Shown in pieces: positions 54,791-62,679 of a stretch of DNA of 64,000 bases. Both the position numbers and the translations under genes were made by a program. A model generated the notes under the pieces. The model had not been told where the DNA came from, made no database searches, and was given only the letters and a program-made list of their open reading frames with translations. Positions within the stretch are counted from its first letter, which is position 1; each line of letters starts with the position of its first letter. Source of the DNA: an uncultured Corynebacterium sp. (lineage in GTDB: Bacteria; Actinomycetota; Actinomycetes; Mycobacteriales; Mycobacteriaceae); contig CAMIFC010000001.1 of assembly GCA_946220775.1 (NCBI GenBank), positions 124,001 to 188,000 of the forward strand, read 5' to 3'.

Positions 54791-55237
54791 GGGATGAGCG
54801 CCTTTCCAAGGGGGTGAGCCCTCCGACAAACCCACGGCGAGTTGCTCTCGGGATAGGGTGGGGGCGGACGCTTTAACCGCAGATTTTCCCGCGGGGGCAC
54901 CCGTACATGTGGTTACCCCCATTGCCAGCAAAACTAGGCTCAGGGTTTTCTTCCAGAAGTGCAGAAACCGCGCAATGATGCCGACGCACTGCCATTGTCG
55001 GAAGACAAAGTGAAACTCACAACGCGCAGCTTGGCGGGGGTAAAAGTGCGGCGGGTGGCGTCCTAAAATAATGGAAAACCTGGACCACCGACTTGTTGAA
55101 CAAAAAATACTTCGGCAAACGCCCACGTCATCGCTGTGATGTGGTCGAGAGCACAGTCGGGTAAGAATTTCAGCGTATTTCATATATGGAACTATGATGA
55201 ACCTCACTGAACCAACCCATCCAGTAAAGGAGAACCG
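54791..55237. other. Intergenic region upstream of gdhA
   Basis: With the rpsP terminator this is a gap of about 520 bp without a gene I can support. It holds an octamer copy with A-tract (55056-55063) and, near the right end, TATGAT (about 42 bp before the gdhA start) as a possible -10 element. On the minus strand, 54760-54950 could encode a lipoprotein-like tail with no start codon. Confidence 0.5.
55056..55071. repeat. Dispersed octamer copy upstream of gdhA
   Basis: TGGCGTCC followed by TAAAATAA, about 170 bp before the gdhA start. An intergenic copy with the full A-rich side. Confidence 0.7.
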
Positions 55238-56581
55238 GTGGACGTCGACCAGACCGTGAAGCATTACTACGAACAAATTTTGCAAAGGAACGCTGGCGAG
55301 CCGGAGTTCCACCAGGCGGTCGCGGAGGTTCTGCAGTCCTTGAAGTACGTGCTGCAGAAGGACGCACACTACGCCGAAGATGGCCTCATTGAGCGCATGT
55401 GTGAGCCAGAGCGCCAGATTATTTTCCGCGTCCCATGGATCGATGACGAGGGGCACGTTCGCGTGAACCGTGGTTTCCGCGTCCAATTCAACTCCGTGCT
55501 GGGGCCATACAAGGGCGGCATTCGGTTCCACCCCTCCGTGAACCTGGGCATCATCAAGTTCCTCGGATTCGAGCAGATCTTTAAGAACTCCCTGACTGGT
55601 CTTCCGATTGGTGGCGGCAAGGGTGGCTCGGACTTCGATCCGAAGGGCAAGTCCGACCGGGAGATCATGCGCTTCTGCCAGTCCTTCATGACTGAACTGC
55701 ACCGCCACATTGGTAAGGACACCGACGTTCCTGCTGGTGACATCGGCGTGGGTGGTCGCGAAATTGGTTACCTGTTTGGCCAATTCCGGCGCATGAATAA
55801 TCGCCACGAATCCGGTGTGCTGACGGGCAAGGGCCTCAACTGGGGTGGCTCCCTGGTTCGTACCGAAGCAACGGGCTACGGCGCGGTCTACTTCACCCAG
55901 GAAATGCTTGCTGCGCAGGGCGAGCGCCTTGATGGCTCGAAAGTCATTGTGTCTGGTTCCGGCAATGTCGCTATCTACGCGATTGAAAAGGCCCAGGAAC
56001 TCGGTGCAACGGTTGTCGCGTTCTCGGATTCGTCAGGTTATGTGCACACCCCAGAGGGCGTAAACCTCGAACTGCTGCACGATATTAAGGAAGTCAAGCG
56101 TGGCCGCGTTAGCGACTACGCGAAGCAGATCGATGGGGCCACCTTCTACGAGAAGGGCAACATCTGGGAGGTCGAGTGCGACGTGGCGCTGCCATGCGCG
56201 ACCCAGAATGAGCTCGATGGCGAATCGGCGAAGATCCTCGCTGACAACGGCTGTCGCTACGTCGCCGAGGGAGCGAACATGCCGTGCACTCCCGAGGCCA
56301 TCGCTACCTTCCGCAAACGCAAGGTGCATTTCGCCCCAGGCAAGGCTGCCAACGCAGGTGGCGTGGCAACCTCCGCGCTGGAGATGCAGCAGAACGCCTC
56401 CCGTGACTCGTGGTCCTTCGAATACACCGACAAGCGTCTGCGGGATATCATGCGCCGCGTGTTTAAGACCACCGCCCGCACGGCAAAGGAATTCGACGTG
56501 GAAGGCGATTACGTGGTCGGCGCGAATATTGCGGGCTTCCGGAAGGTCGCTGATGCAATGCTGGCGCAGGGAGTGATTTAA
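55238..56581 (+). CDS. gdhA: NADP-type glutamate dehydrogenase
   Basis: A 447-residue hexameric-type enzyme that aminates 2-oxoglutarate, the main ammonium assimilation route at high nitrogen in corynebacteria. Markers: VQFNSVLGPYKGGIRFHPSV, EQIFKNSLTGLPIGGGKGGS with the catalytic-site Lys residues, DTDVPAGDIGVGGREIG and SGSGNVAIYAIEKAQELGA. The GTG start has AAAGGAG. It sits alone between rpsP and rimM, an unusual location. It ends 7 bp before rimM. Confidence 0.96.
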   Translation: MDVDQTVKHYYEQILQRNAGEPEFHQAVAEVLQSLKYVLQKDAHYAEDGLIERMCEPERQIIFRVPWIDDEGHVRVNRGFRVQFNSVLGPYKGGIRFHPSVNLGIIKFLGFEQIFKNSLTGLPIGGGKGGSDFDPKGKSDREIMRFCQSFMTELHRHIGKDTDVPAGDIGVGGREIGYLFGQFRRMNNRHESGVLTGKGLNWGGSLVRTEATGYGAVYFTQEMLAAQGERLDGSKVIVSGSGNVAIYAIEKAQELGATVVAFSDSSGYVHTPEGVNLELLHDIKEVKRGRVSDYAKQIDGATFYEKGNIWEVECDVALPCATQNELDGESAKILADNGCRYVAEGANMPCTPEAIATFRKRKVHFAPGKAANAGGVATSALEMQQNASRDSWSFEYTDKRLRDIMRRVFKTTARTAKEFDVEGDYVVGANIAGFRKVADAMLAQGVI

Positions 56582-56588
56582 TAGCTGC

Positions 56589-57170
56589 ATGCCAGAATTA
56601 CAGATCGGGCGGGTCATCAAACCTCATGGAGTAAAAGGTGAGGTTGTGGTTGATCCCTCGACCGACCATGTTGAGGAGCGCTTCGCTGTCGGCGAGGCGC
56701 TTCGCGGCGTTCAAGCAGGCCGTGAGCGCGTCTTGACCGTCTCTTCTTTCCGACGCCACCAGGCCCGACTCTTGGTGAAGTTCGAGGAGATTGCCGACCG
56801 AACAGAAGCCGAATCCTTGCGCGGGTGCCGGTTCTTCGCGGCTCCCATCGTCGATGACGGGGATGATGGCTTCTACGATCACGAGCTCACCGGATTGCAT
56901 GTGCTGAACGTCGGAGCAGTAGATGAGGACACGGCCCACCGCCGAGCCTACGAGGGGGAGCAGCCGGAACCCGAGGACATCGGTGAAGTCATCGATGTTC
57001 ACCACGGTCCCGCCGGAGCTCACCTTGAGGTGCGCATCGACCCCGAATCCAGCGTGAAATCCTCTGCAGCAACAGTGCTGATACCGTTCAAGCAAGCGAT
57101 CGTGCCCATCGTGGACCTCGATAATGAGGCGATCGTAATCACCCCACCGGAAGGATTGCTGGAGCTGTAA
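56589..57170 (+). CDS. rimM: Ribosome maturation factor RimM
   Basis: A 193-residue, two-domain protein that assists 30S head assembly by binding S19. It begins MPELQIGRVIKPHGVKGEVV. The C-terminal PRC-barrel part has DDGFYDHELTGLHVLNVGAV and ILIPF-like VLIPFKQAIVPIVDLDN. An acidic insertion (YEGEQPEPEDIGEVIDVHHG) sits in the barrel. The TAA overlaps the trmD ATG (TAATG). Confidence 0.94.
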   Translation: MPELQIGRVIKPHGVKGEVVVDPSTDHVEERFAVGEALRGVQAGRERVLTVSSFRRHQARLLVKFEEIADRTEAESLRGCRFFAAPIVDDGDDGFYDHELTGLHVLNVGAVDEDTAHRRAYEGEQPEPEDIGEVIDVHHGPAGAHLEVRIDPESSVKSSAATVLIPFKQAIVPIVDLDNEAIVITPPEGLLEL

Positions 57171-58030
57171 TGCGCCTGGACGTCATCACCATTTTCCCCG
57201 AGTACCTCGACCCGCTGCGTCACGCGCTGTTGGGTAAAGCCATTGAGACCGGCCGGCTGTCCGTCGGCGTGCATAACCTGCGCCAATGGGCCACGGACGT
57301 GCACAAGTCGGTGGATGACACCCCGTTTGGCGGTGGTCCGGGCATGGTCATGAAGCCCGCCGTGTGGGGGCCTGCGATCGATGATGTGGTCGCCGGTACC
57401 GGCCCAGCCGCTGGGGCCGAGGACCTGGAGACCTCCCTGGCCCATCGCGGTGTGCAGCAGGGTGGCGTCCCAAAAATATCGGACGCTAATCCGGCCACAG
57501 TGGATGATCCGCTGATCATCGTGCCGACTCCAGCGGGGGTACCGTTCACGCAGGAGATGGCCGCGGAGTGGTCGACGGAGCAGCACGTGGTTTTTGCGTG
57601 CGGGCGCTATGAGGGCATTGATCAGCGGGTCGTGGATGACGCGCAACGGCGCTACCGCGTGCAAGAAGTCAGCATCGGCGACTACGTGCTGATCGGCGGG
57701 GAAGTGGCTGTGCTCGTGATGGCCGAGGCGATGGTTCGGCTGATCCCCGGCGTGCTGGGCAACCAAGCCAGTCACCAGGACGATAGCTTCCAGGACGGGC
57801 TGCTGGAAGGCCCGAGTTATACGAAGCCCCGGGAATGGCGGGAGCTTTCAGTGCCCGATGTCTTGTTCAGCGGCAATCATGCGAAGGTGGCGCGGTGGCG
57901 CCGGGATGAAGCGCTGCGTTGCACGGCGGAGCGCCGTCCAGAGCTGATCGAAGAGCAGCGCCATCTCGGGAACTTGAGTAAGCAGGACGAACAGGTCCTT
58001 ACTGCGGAATTGCAAAACCGGATCAACTAG
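57170..58030 (+). CDS. trmD: tRNA (guanine37-N1)-methyltransferase TrmD
   Basis: A 286-residue SPOUT methyltransferase that makes m1G37. Motifs: VITIFPEYLDPLRHALLGKA, DDTPFGGGPGMVMKP, VFACGRYEGIDQRV and SIGDYVLIGGEVAVLVMAEA. It is about 30 residues longer than E. coli TrmD. The extra stretch is at about 75-112, between VWGPAIDDV and the conserved PLIIVPTPAG. It carries a copy of the dispersed motif as an inverted pair. rplS, the common next gene, is absent. Confidence 0.96.
   Translation: MRLDVITIFPEYLDPLRHALLGKAIETGRLSVGVHNLRQWATDVHKSVDDTPFGGGPGMVMKPAVWGPAIDDVVAGTGPAAGAEDLETSLAHRGVQQGGVPKISDANPATVDDPLIIVPTPAGVPFTQEMAAEWSTEQHVVFACGRYEGIDQRVVDDAQRRYRVQEVSIGDYVLIGGEVAVLVMAEAMVRLIPGVLGNQASHQDDSFQDGLLEGPSYTKPREWRELSVPDVLFSGNHAKVARWRRDEALRCTAERRPELIEEQRHLGNLSKQDEQVLTAELQNRIN
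57461..57486. repeat. Inverted pair of the dispersed motif inside trmD
   Basis: GGTGGCGTCC (57461-57470) followed by CAAAAATATC, then GGACGC (57481-57486). GCGTCC and GGACGC form a perfect 6-bp stem around an AT-rich loop. The segment encodes GGVPKISDA in the extra TrmD loop. Confidence 0.75.
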
Positions 58031-58065
58031 TCGGTGTTGCGGCCGACCGGTTGATCCGGTGGGTC

Positions 58066-58095
58066 AGCTCGTGATCTCTGGTTGACTCACGAGCT
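58066..58095. terminator. Possible bidirectional terminator between trmD and betA
   Basis: AGCTCGTGA (58066-58074) pairs with TCACGAGCT (58087-58095) over a 12-nt loop, in the 82-bp convergent gap. No strong T-run follows on either strand. Confidence 0.45.
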
Positions 58096-58112
58096 CGGTT
58101 GCTTGCTGGGTT

Positions 58113-59921
58113 TTACCAGTCAGCACCTGGGATTGCCTTGGTGTGATCCAGCGGGGTTTCCCCTTCTGCATACAGTGGCATGTCCTTCTTAGCCTGGTAG
58201 AACGGCACATTGATCGGATCCTCGGTCTTGCGACCACGGATCAGGTCAGCTGCCTTCTCCGCCAGCATCAGAATCGGCGAGTAGATGTTGCCGTTGGTGA
58301 TGATCGGCATTGCGGACGCATCGACTACGTACAGCCCATCGACGCCGTGGACCTGCATCGAATCTGGGTCTACGACAGCCATTTCGTCATCGGCGGAGCC
58401 CATTTTGGCCGTGCAGGATGGGTGCAGGGCGGTTTCGGCATCGTTGCGAACCCACTCCAGGATCTCTTCGTCGGTCTGTACCGCCGAGCCAGGGGAAATC
58501 TCGCCGTCCGTGTACTCACGCATCGCATCGGTATCCAGTAGCTTGCGGGACACCTTGATCGCTTCGACCCATTCGCGGCGATCCTGCTCGGTCGCCAGGT
58601 AGTTGAACTGGATCTCTGGCTTCTTGTACGGATCGGTGCTCGTGATCTTCACGTGGCCCTGGGTATCGGAGTACATCGGACCAACGTGGAACTGGAAGCC
58701 ATGCTCGCCTTCTGGCTGGCTGCCGTCATAACGGATAGCCATCGGCAGGAAGTGGAACATCAGGTTCGGGTAGTCTTCCTTGTCGTTCGAGCGCGCGAAG
58801 CCACCGGCCTCGAAGTGGGAGGACGCCACTGGGCCTCGACGAGTCAATAGCCACTGCAGTCCGATGATCGGACGCATCCACATCTTGTAGTACGGCTGCG
58901 AGGACACCGGCTGCGTTGCGTTGTACTGGACGTACACCTCGAGGTGGTCCTGCAGGTTTTGCCCAACACCCGGCAAGTGCTTGCGAACATCAATGCCCAG
59001 GGACTCCAGGTGTTCCTTATCGCCAATGCCGGATAGCTGCAGAATCTGTGGCGTGTTGAAGGCGCCGCCACACAGAATCACCTTGTCTGCGTAGACGCGG
59101 TGCTTCTTGCCCTTCCACATGTATTCTGCGCCGATAGCTTTCGGGTTCTTGCCGTCCGTCGGCTGATCTTCAAACAGAATCTTGGTGGTGTAGGCGCGGG
59201 TTCGCACGTCCAGATTCTTGCGGTGCATTACTGGGTGCAGGTAAGCACGCGCTGCGGACAGCCGCTTGCCGTGGAAAATGGTCCGGTCGAAGGGAGCGAA
59301 GCCCTCCTGGCGGTAACCGTTGACGTCGTTAGTGAGGTTGTATCCAGCTTCCTTCACAGAGCGGAAGAATGCCTGGAAGAGCGGGCTCGTGGCTGGGCCT
59401 CGGGTCAGCTTTAGTGGGCCGGAGTGACCACGACGAGGATCCTTCGGATCCGAGGCCAGTGCAGTTTCCAGCTTGTTGAAGTAGGGGAGGACGTGTGCAT
59501 AGTCCCACTTCTCCAGGCCGGGGAGCTTGCCCCATTTTTCATAGTCCATGGGGTTGCCACGCTGGTAGATCATGCCGTTGACGGATCCGGAACCACCGAG
59601 CACCTTGCCGCGGGCGTGGTAGATGCGACGGCCGTTCATCTCGGGCTCTGGCTCGGACTCGTATGCCCAGTCATAGAACTTATTGCCGATTGGGAACGCG
59701 AAGGCAGCGGGCATGTGGATGAACAGATCCCAGAAAGAATCCATGCGACCAGCCTCGACGACCATAACCTCGCGGTCGTCATCTTCAGTCAGACGGCTGG
59801 CCAGCACGGAACCAGCGGAACCGCCACCGATGATGACCACGTCACGGTGTGAATCCTCGACGGTTTCCCCAGCAGTATCGTTCTTGGAAAAACTTGCACG
59901 AAGCTTATCGAATAGAGACAA
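58113..59921 (-). CDS. betA: Choline dehydrogenase BetA (GMC oxidoreductase)
   Basis: A 602-residue FAD enzyme that oxidises choline to betaine aldehyde. The N-terminal dinucleotide motif VVIIGGGSAGSVLASRL starts near residue 28, after a 27-residue extension. GMC signatures are HARGKVLGGSGSVNGMIYQRG and GGAFNTPQILQLSGIGD, and the C-terminal catalytic region is LHPSCTAKMG and MPIITNGNIYSPILMLAEKA. The start is TTG at 59921 with AAAGGAAG upstream. Divergent from the BCCT transporter. Confidence 0.95.
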   Translation of the reverse strand: MSLFDKLRASFSKNDTAGETVEDSHRDVVIIGGGSAGSVLASRLTEDDDREVMVVEAGRMDSFWDLFIHMPAAFAFPIGNKFYDWAYESEPEPEMNGRRIYHARGKVLGGSGSVNGMIYQRGNPMDYEKWGKLPGLEKWDYAHVLPYFNKLETALASDPKDPRRGHSGPLKLTRGPATSPLFQAFFRSVKEAGYNLTNDVNGYRQEGFAPFDRTIFHGKRLSAARAYLHPVMHRKNLDVRTRAYTTKILFEDQPTDGKNPKAIGAEYMWKGKKHRVYADKVILCGGAFNTPQILQLSGIGDKEHLESLGIDVRKHLPGVGQNLQDHLEVYVQYNATQPVSSQPYYKMWMRPIIGLQWLLTRRGPVASSHFEAGGFARSNDKEDYPNLMFHFLPMAIRYDGSQPEGEHGFQFHVGPMYSDTQGHVKITSTDPYKKPEIQFNYLATEQDRREWVEAIKVSRKLLDTDAMREYTDGEISPGSAVQTDEEILEWVRNDAETALHPSCTAKMGSADDEMAVVDPDSMQVHGVDGLYVVDASAMPIITNGNIYSPILMLAEKAADLIRGRKTEDPINVPFYQAKKDMPLYAEGETPLDHTKAIPGADW

Positions 59922-60354
59922 AAGCTCGACACTTCCTTTCTTTATTAAAACGACTGTGATTGGCAGCGCGGGCGCGGGAAATCTTAGATTAATCGTCGAT
60001 TCACCGGATATTGGTGGTTAATTCACCGCTCATTTGCTGGAACATAATCACTAAAGCTATTCAATTGCGAAGATACACGAACTTGTCTGATAGTGCGTTA
60101 TCCGAGGCTCATGGATGGTGTCTGTTTTATAAGTATCTTCCGTGGTGGTGCCAGCTAACAGTCGAAAATGTGTGCCTGCTCACAGGGGCACTTGGGGAAT
60201 GGATTGAGGATTATTCTGGTTAGTGAAGGCGATTAATGATTGGTTGTGCTGTACGATCGAAGGAGTTAGTGCGTCCGTCTCAGCGATGTCTGAGGAAAAC
60301 TTACGCTAAATAGTTCTTGTACATTTGCGAAGCTAATTGAAAGAGGGAAACCAC
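59922..60354. promoter_or_regulatory. AT-rich divergent control region of betA and the BCCT gene
   Basis: A 433-bp gap more AT-rich than the surroundings. TTCACCG occurs at 60000-60006 and 60022-60028, 22 bp apart (two helical turns), with GGTG (60013-60016) between them forming an inverted half to the first copy. It lies about 80 bp before betA and could be an operator. No betI-type regulator is encoded in the window. A 70-codon ORF (60011-60223) here looks like chance. Confidence 0.45.
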
Positions 60355-62622
60355 GTGTCTGAACGTTCGGATAACGCTGGTATAGATGAAGGATCCGCTG
60401 ACATGAATTCTCCGGATAAACAATCTAAGTTGCCGCCGCAGGGAAGTGCGGCCACGGAAGCTATCGTTCCGGAAATGGTCGTGGGCTCAGAAGCTGCCCC
60501 GGAGGCCAAGCCTTATACGCCAGGAAAAGTGGTGGCCCCAAAGGCTAACTGGCCGGTGTTTCTGTTGTCTGCGCTGGGCATTCTCGCCGTGACCCTGTGG
60601 GCTGCACTGGCGCCAGATAATGCCTACAACACGCTCGGCAACGTGACCGGATGGATTTCCAATAACCTCGGCTGGTTCTATATTTTGACCGCCACGGTTT
60701 GTGTAGTCTTCGTACTCGGCGTGGCACTGTCCAAAGCAGGCAGCATTCGCTTAGGGCCAGACCACGCACGTCCTGAATACCGACTGTTCTCCTGGTCTGC
60801 GATGCTTTTTGCCGCGGGTATTGGCGTGGACTTGATGTTCTTCGCCGTCGCAGAGCCGGTGACCCAGTATTTCAGCCCACCGCAAGGTGGCGGTGAAACT
60901 CGTGAAGCTGCTGAACAAGCCGTTGTTTATGCCCTGTTTCACTATGGTGTGACCGGCTGGGCGATGTATGCGCTGATGGGGATGGCCTTCGGCTACTACG
61001 CCTACCGCTTGAATATGCCACTGGCGATTCGCTCGGCGCTCTACCCATTGATCGGAAAGCGGATCCACGGTCCCGTCGGCAACGCGGTGGATATTGCCGC
61101 CATGCTCGGCACCGTATTCGGTATCGCGACCTCCCTCGGTATCGGTGTCGTGCAGCTGAATTACGGCCTGAAGCTCTTGTTTGGATGGGAAGAGGGGCCG
61201 ACCACCCAGATTGCCCTCGTCGTGGTGGCCGTGGCCGTCGCAACTTTGTCTGCCGTATCGGGCGTGGACAAGGGAATTAAGCGCCTGTCCGAGTTCAACG
61301 TCCTGCTGGCATTGGGCCTCGGCGCATACGTCGTGGTCACTGGCCAAACGGCCTTCCTTTTCGATGCCCTCATCATGAACGTCGGTGACTACATCAGCCA
61401 GTTCCCATCCATGACGATGGATACCTACGCCTTCTCCGAGACCCCGGAGGAGACCAAGGAGTGGCTCGGTGCCTGGACCCTGTTCTTCTGGGCATGGTGG
61501 GTGGCCTGGGCGCCATTCGTGGGACTGTTCCTGGCACGCATCTCTCGTGGCCGCACGCTGCGCCAGTTCGTCTTTGGCGTGCTGACCGTTCCGTTTCTGT
61601 TCATCTTGGCGTGGATGAGCTTCTTCGGTAATACTGCTCTCAGCCGTGTCGTCGGAGGTGACACTGAGTTTGGTGAGACCGCCGCCGCCGAACCACAACG
61701 TGGCTTCTACGACCTGTTGGCATCCAGCCCGGGGTCCGTGTTCCTCATTGGTCTGGCAACGATGGTCGGCTTGCTGCTGTACATCACCTCGGCGGACTCC
61801 GGAGCGCTGGTGATGTCTAACTTCACCTCTCGCGTCAAGGACTCTCGCCAAGATGGGCCGGTCTGGTCGCGCATTTTCTGGGCTGTCCTCGTTGGCGTCT
61901 TGACTATCGTCCTTCTTCAGATCAATGGCGTGGAGACCGTCCAGAATGCAACGGTCGTGATGGGTCTTCCGTTCGCCTTCGTCATGTACTTGATCATGTT
62001 GGGACTCATTCGCTCGCTGAAGCTTGAGACAATTCACACGGAGGCTCGCAGTGTTTCGATCCACTCCGCAATGAGTGGCCGCAGCTCCGGTGACAAGACC
62101 AAGGGCACATGGCTCAAACGACTCAGCAGGGCATCGACCTGGCCGGGCGCCAAGGATGCTCAGAAGTTCATGCGCGATGTTGCCCGACCAGCGTTGCAGG
62201 ATGTCGCGGAGCAGCTGAACCAGCGCGGGTTGAACGCGACGCTCGTGTCTTCCGTGGTGCCAAACATAGGGGTCAAGCAATTGGACCTGACCGTTACCCT
62301 TGGGGAAGAGCAAGAATTCCGCTACCAGATCTACCCAGTCGAGCTGCCAGTACCGACGTTTACCCGCAGCACCAGCGACGGGGACGTCTACTACCGACTC
62401 GAAGTATTCGACAAGATGGGGTCCATGGGCTTCGACGTGTATGGCTACACAGAGGAACAGATCAAGGACAACATCATGGATCTCTATGAGCGCCACCTCG
62501 AATTCCTGCACATCCAACGCCACATGCCTGGCGGTTCTGACCACTCTGATGGTGCCGAACCGACCCGCGCGTGGACTGATGATCCAGGTTTGATCGAAGG
62601 GGCTTCGGAGAACGACGCTTAA
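60355..62622 (+). CDS. BCCT-family choline/glycine-betaine transporter
   Basis: A 755-residue transporter. The N-terminal 65 residues are hydrophilic, followed by twelve membrane segments (about 70-570). The BCCT signature is TLFFWAWWVAWAPFVGLFLA then RISRGRT, with GIGVDLMFFAVAEPVTQYF upstream. A cytosolic tail of about 180 residues follows; in BetT/BetP-type proteins such tails sense osmotic stress. GTG at 60355 follows AGAGGGA. Its place between betA and betB makes choline the likely substrate. Confidence 0.93.
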   Translation: MSERSDNAGIDEGSADMNSPDKQSKLPPQGSAATEAIVPEMVVGSEAAPEAKPYTPGKVVAPKANWPVFLLSALGILAVTLWAALAPDNAYNTLGNVTGWISNNLGWFYILTATVCVVFVLGVALSKAGSIRLGPDHARPEYRLFSWSAMLFAAGIGVDLMFFAVAEPVTQYFSPPQGGGETREAAEQAVVYALFHYGVTGWAMYALMGMAFGYYAYRLNMPLAIRSALYPLIGKRIHGPVGNAVDIAAMLGTVFGIATSLGIGVVQLNYGLKLLFGWEEGPTTQIALVVVAVAVATLSAVSGVDKGIKRLSEFNVLLALGLGAYVVVTGQTAFLFDALIMNVGDYISQFPSMTMDTYAFSETPEETKEWLGAWTLFFWAWWVAWAPFVGLFLARISRGRTLRQFVFGVLTVPFLFILAWMSFFGNTALSRVVGGDTEFGETAAAEPQRGFYDLLASSPGSVFLIGLATMVGLLLYITSADSGALVMSNFTSRVKDSRQDGPVWSRIFWAVLVGVLTIVLLQINGVETVQNATVVMGLPFAFVMYLIMLGLIRSLKLETIHTEARSVSIHSAMSGRSSGDKTKGTWLKRLSRASTWPGAKDAQKFMRDVARPALQDVAEQLNQRGLNATLVSSVVPNIGVKQLDLTVTLGEEQEFRYQIYPVELPVPTFTRSTSDGDVYYRLEVFDKMGSMGFDVYGYTEEQIKDNIMDLYERHLEFLHIQRHMPGGSDHSDGAEPTRAWTDDPGLIEGASENDA

Positions 62623-62679
62623 GCCCGAGTCAACCGGAACCAAAAACAACCGATACATCTTCAAGACTGAGGAGCAATT

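Noticed and set aside
54760..54950. Minus-strand lipoprotein-like peptide KKTLSLVLLAMGVTTCTG with a further 45 residues
   Set aside because: No plausible start codon or ribosome-binding site in frame, an atypical lipobox (VTTC), and its end runs through the rpsP terminator. At most a gene remnant.
60011..60223. A 70-codon plus-strand ORF in the betA/BCCT gap
   Set aside because: No clear ribosome-binding site, unlikely amino-acid composition and an AT-rich control region; better explained by chance.
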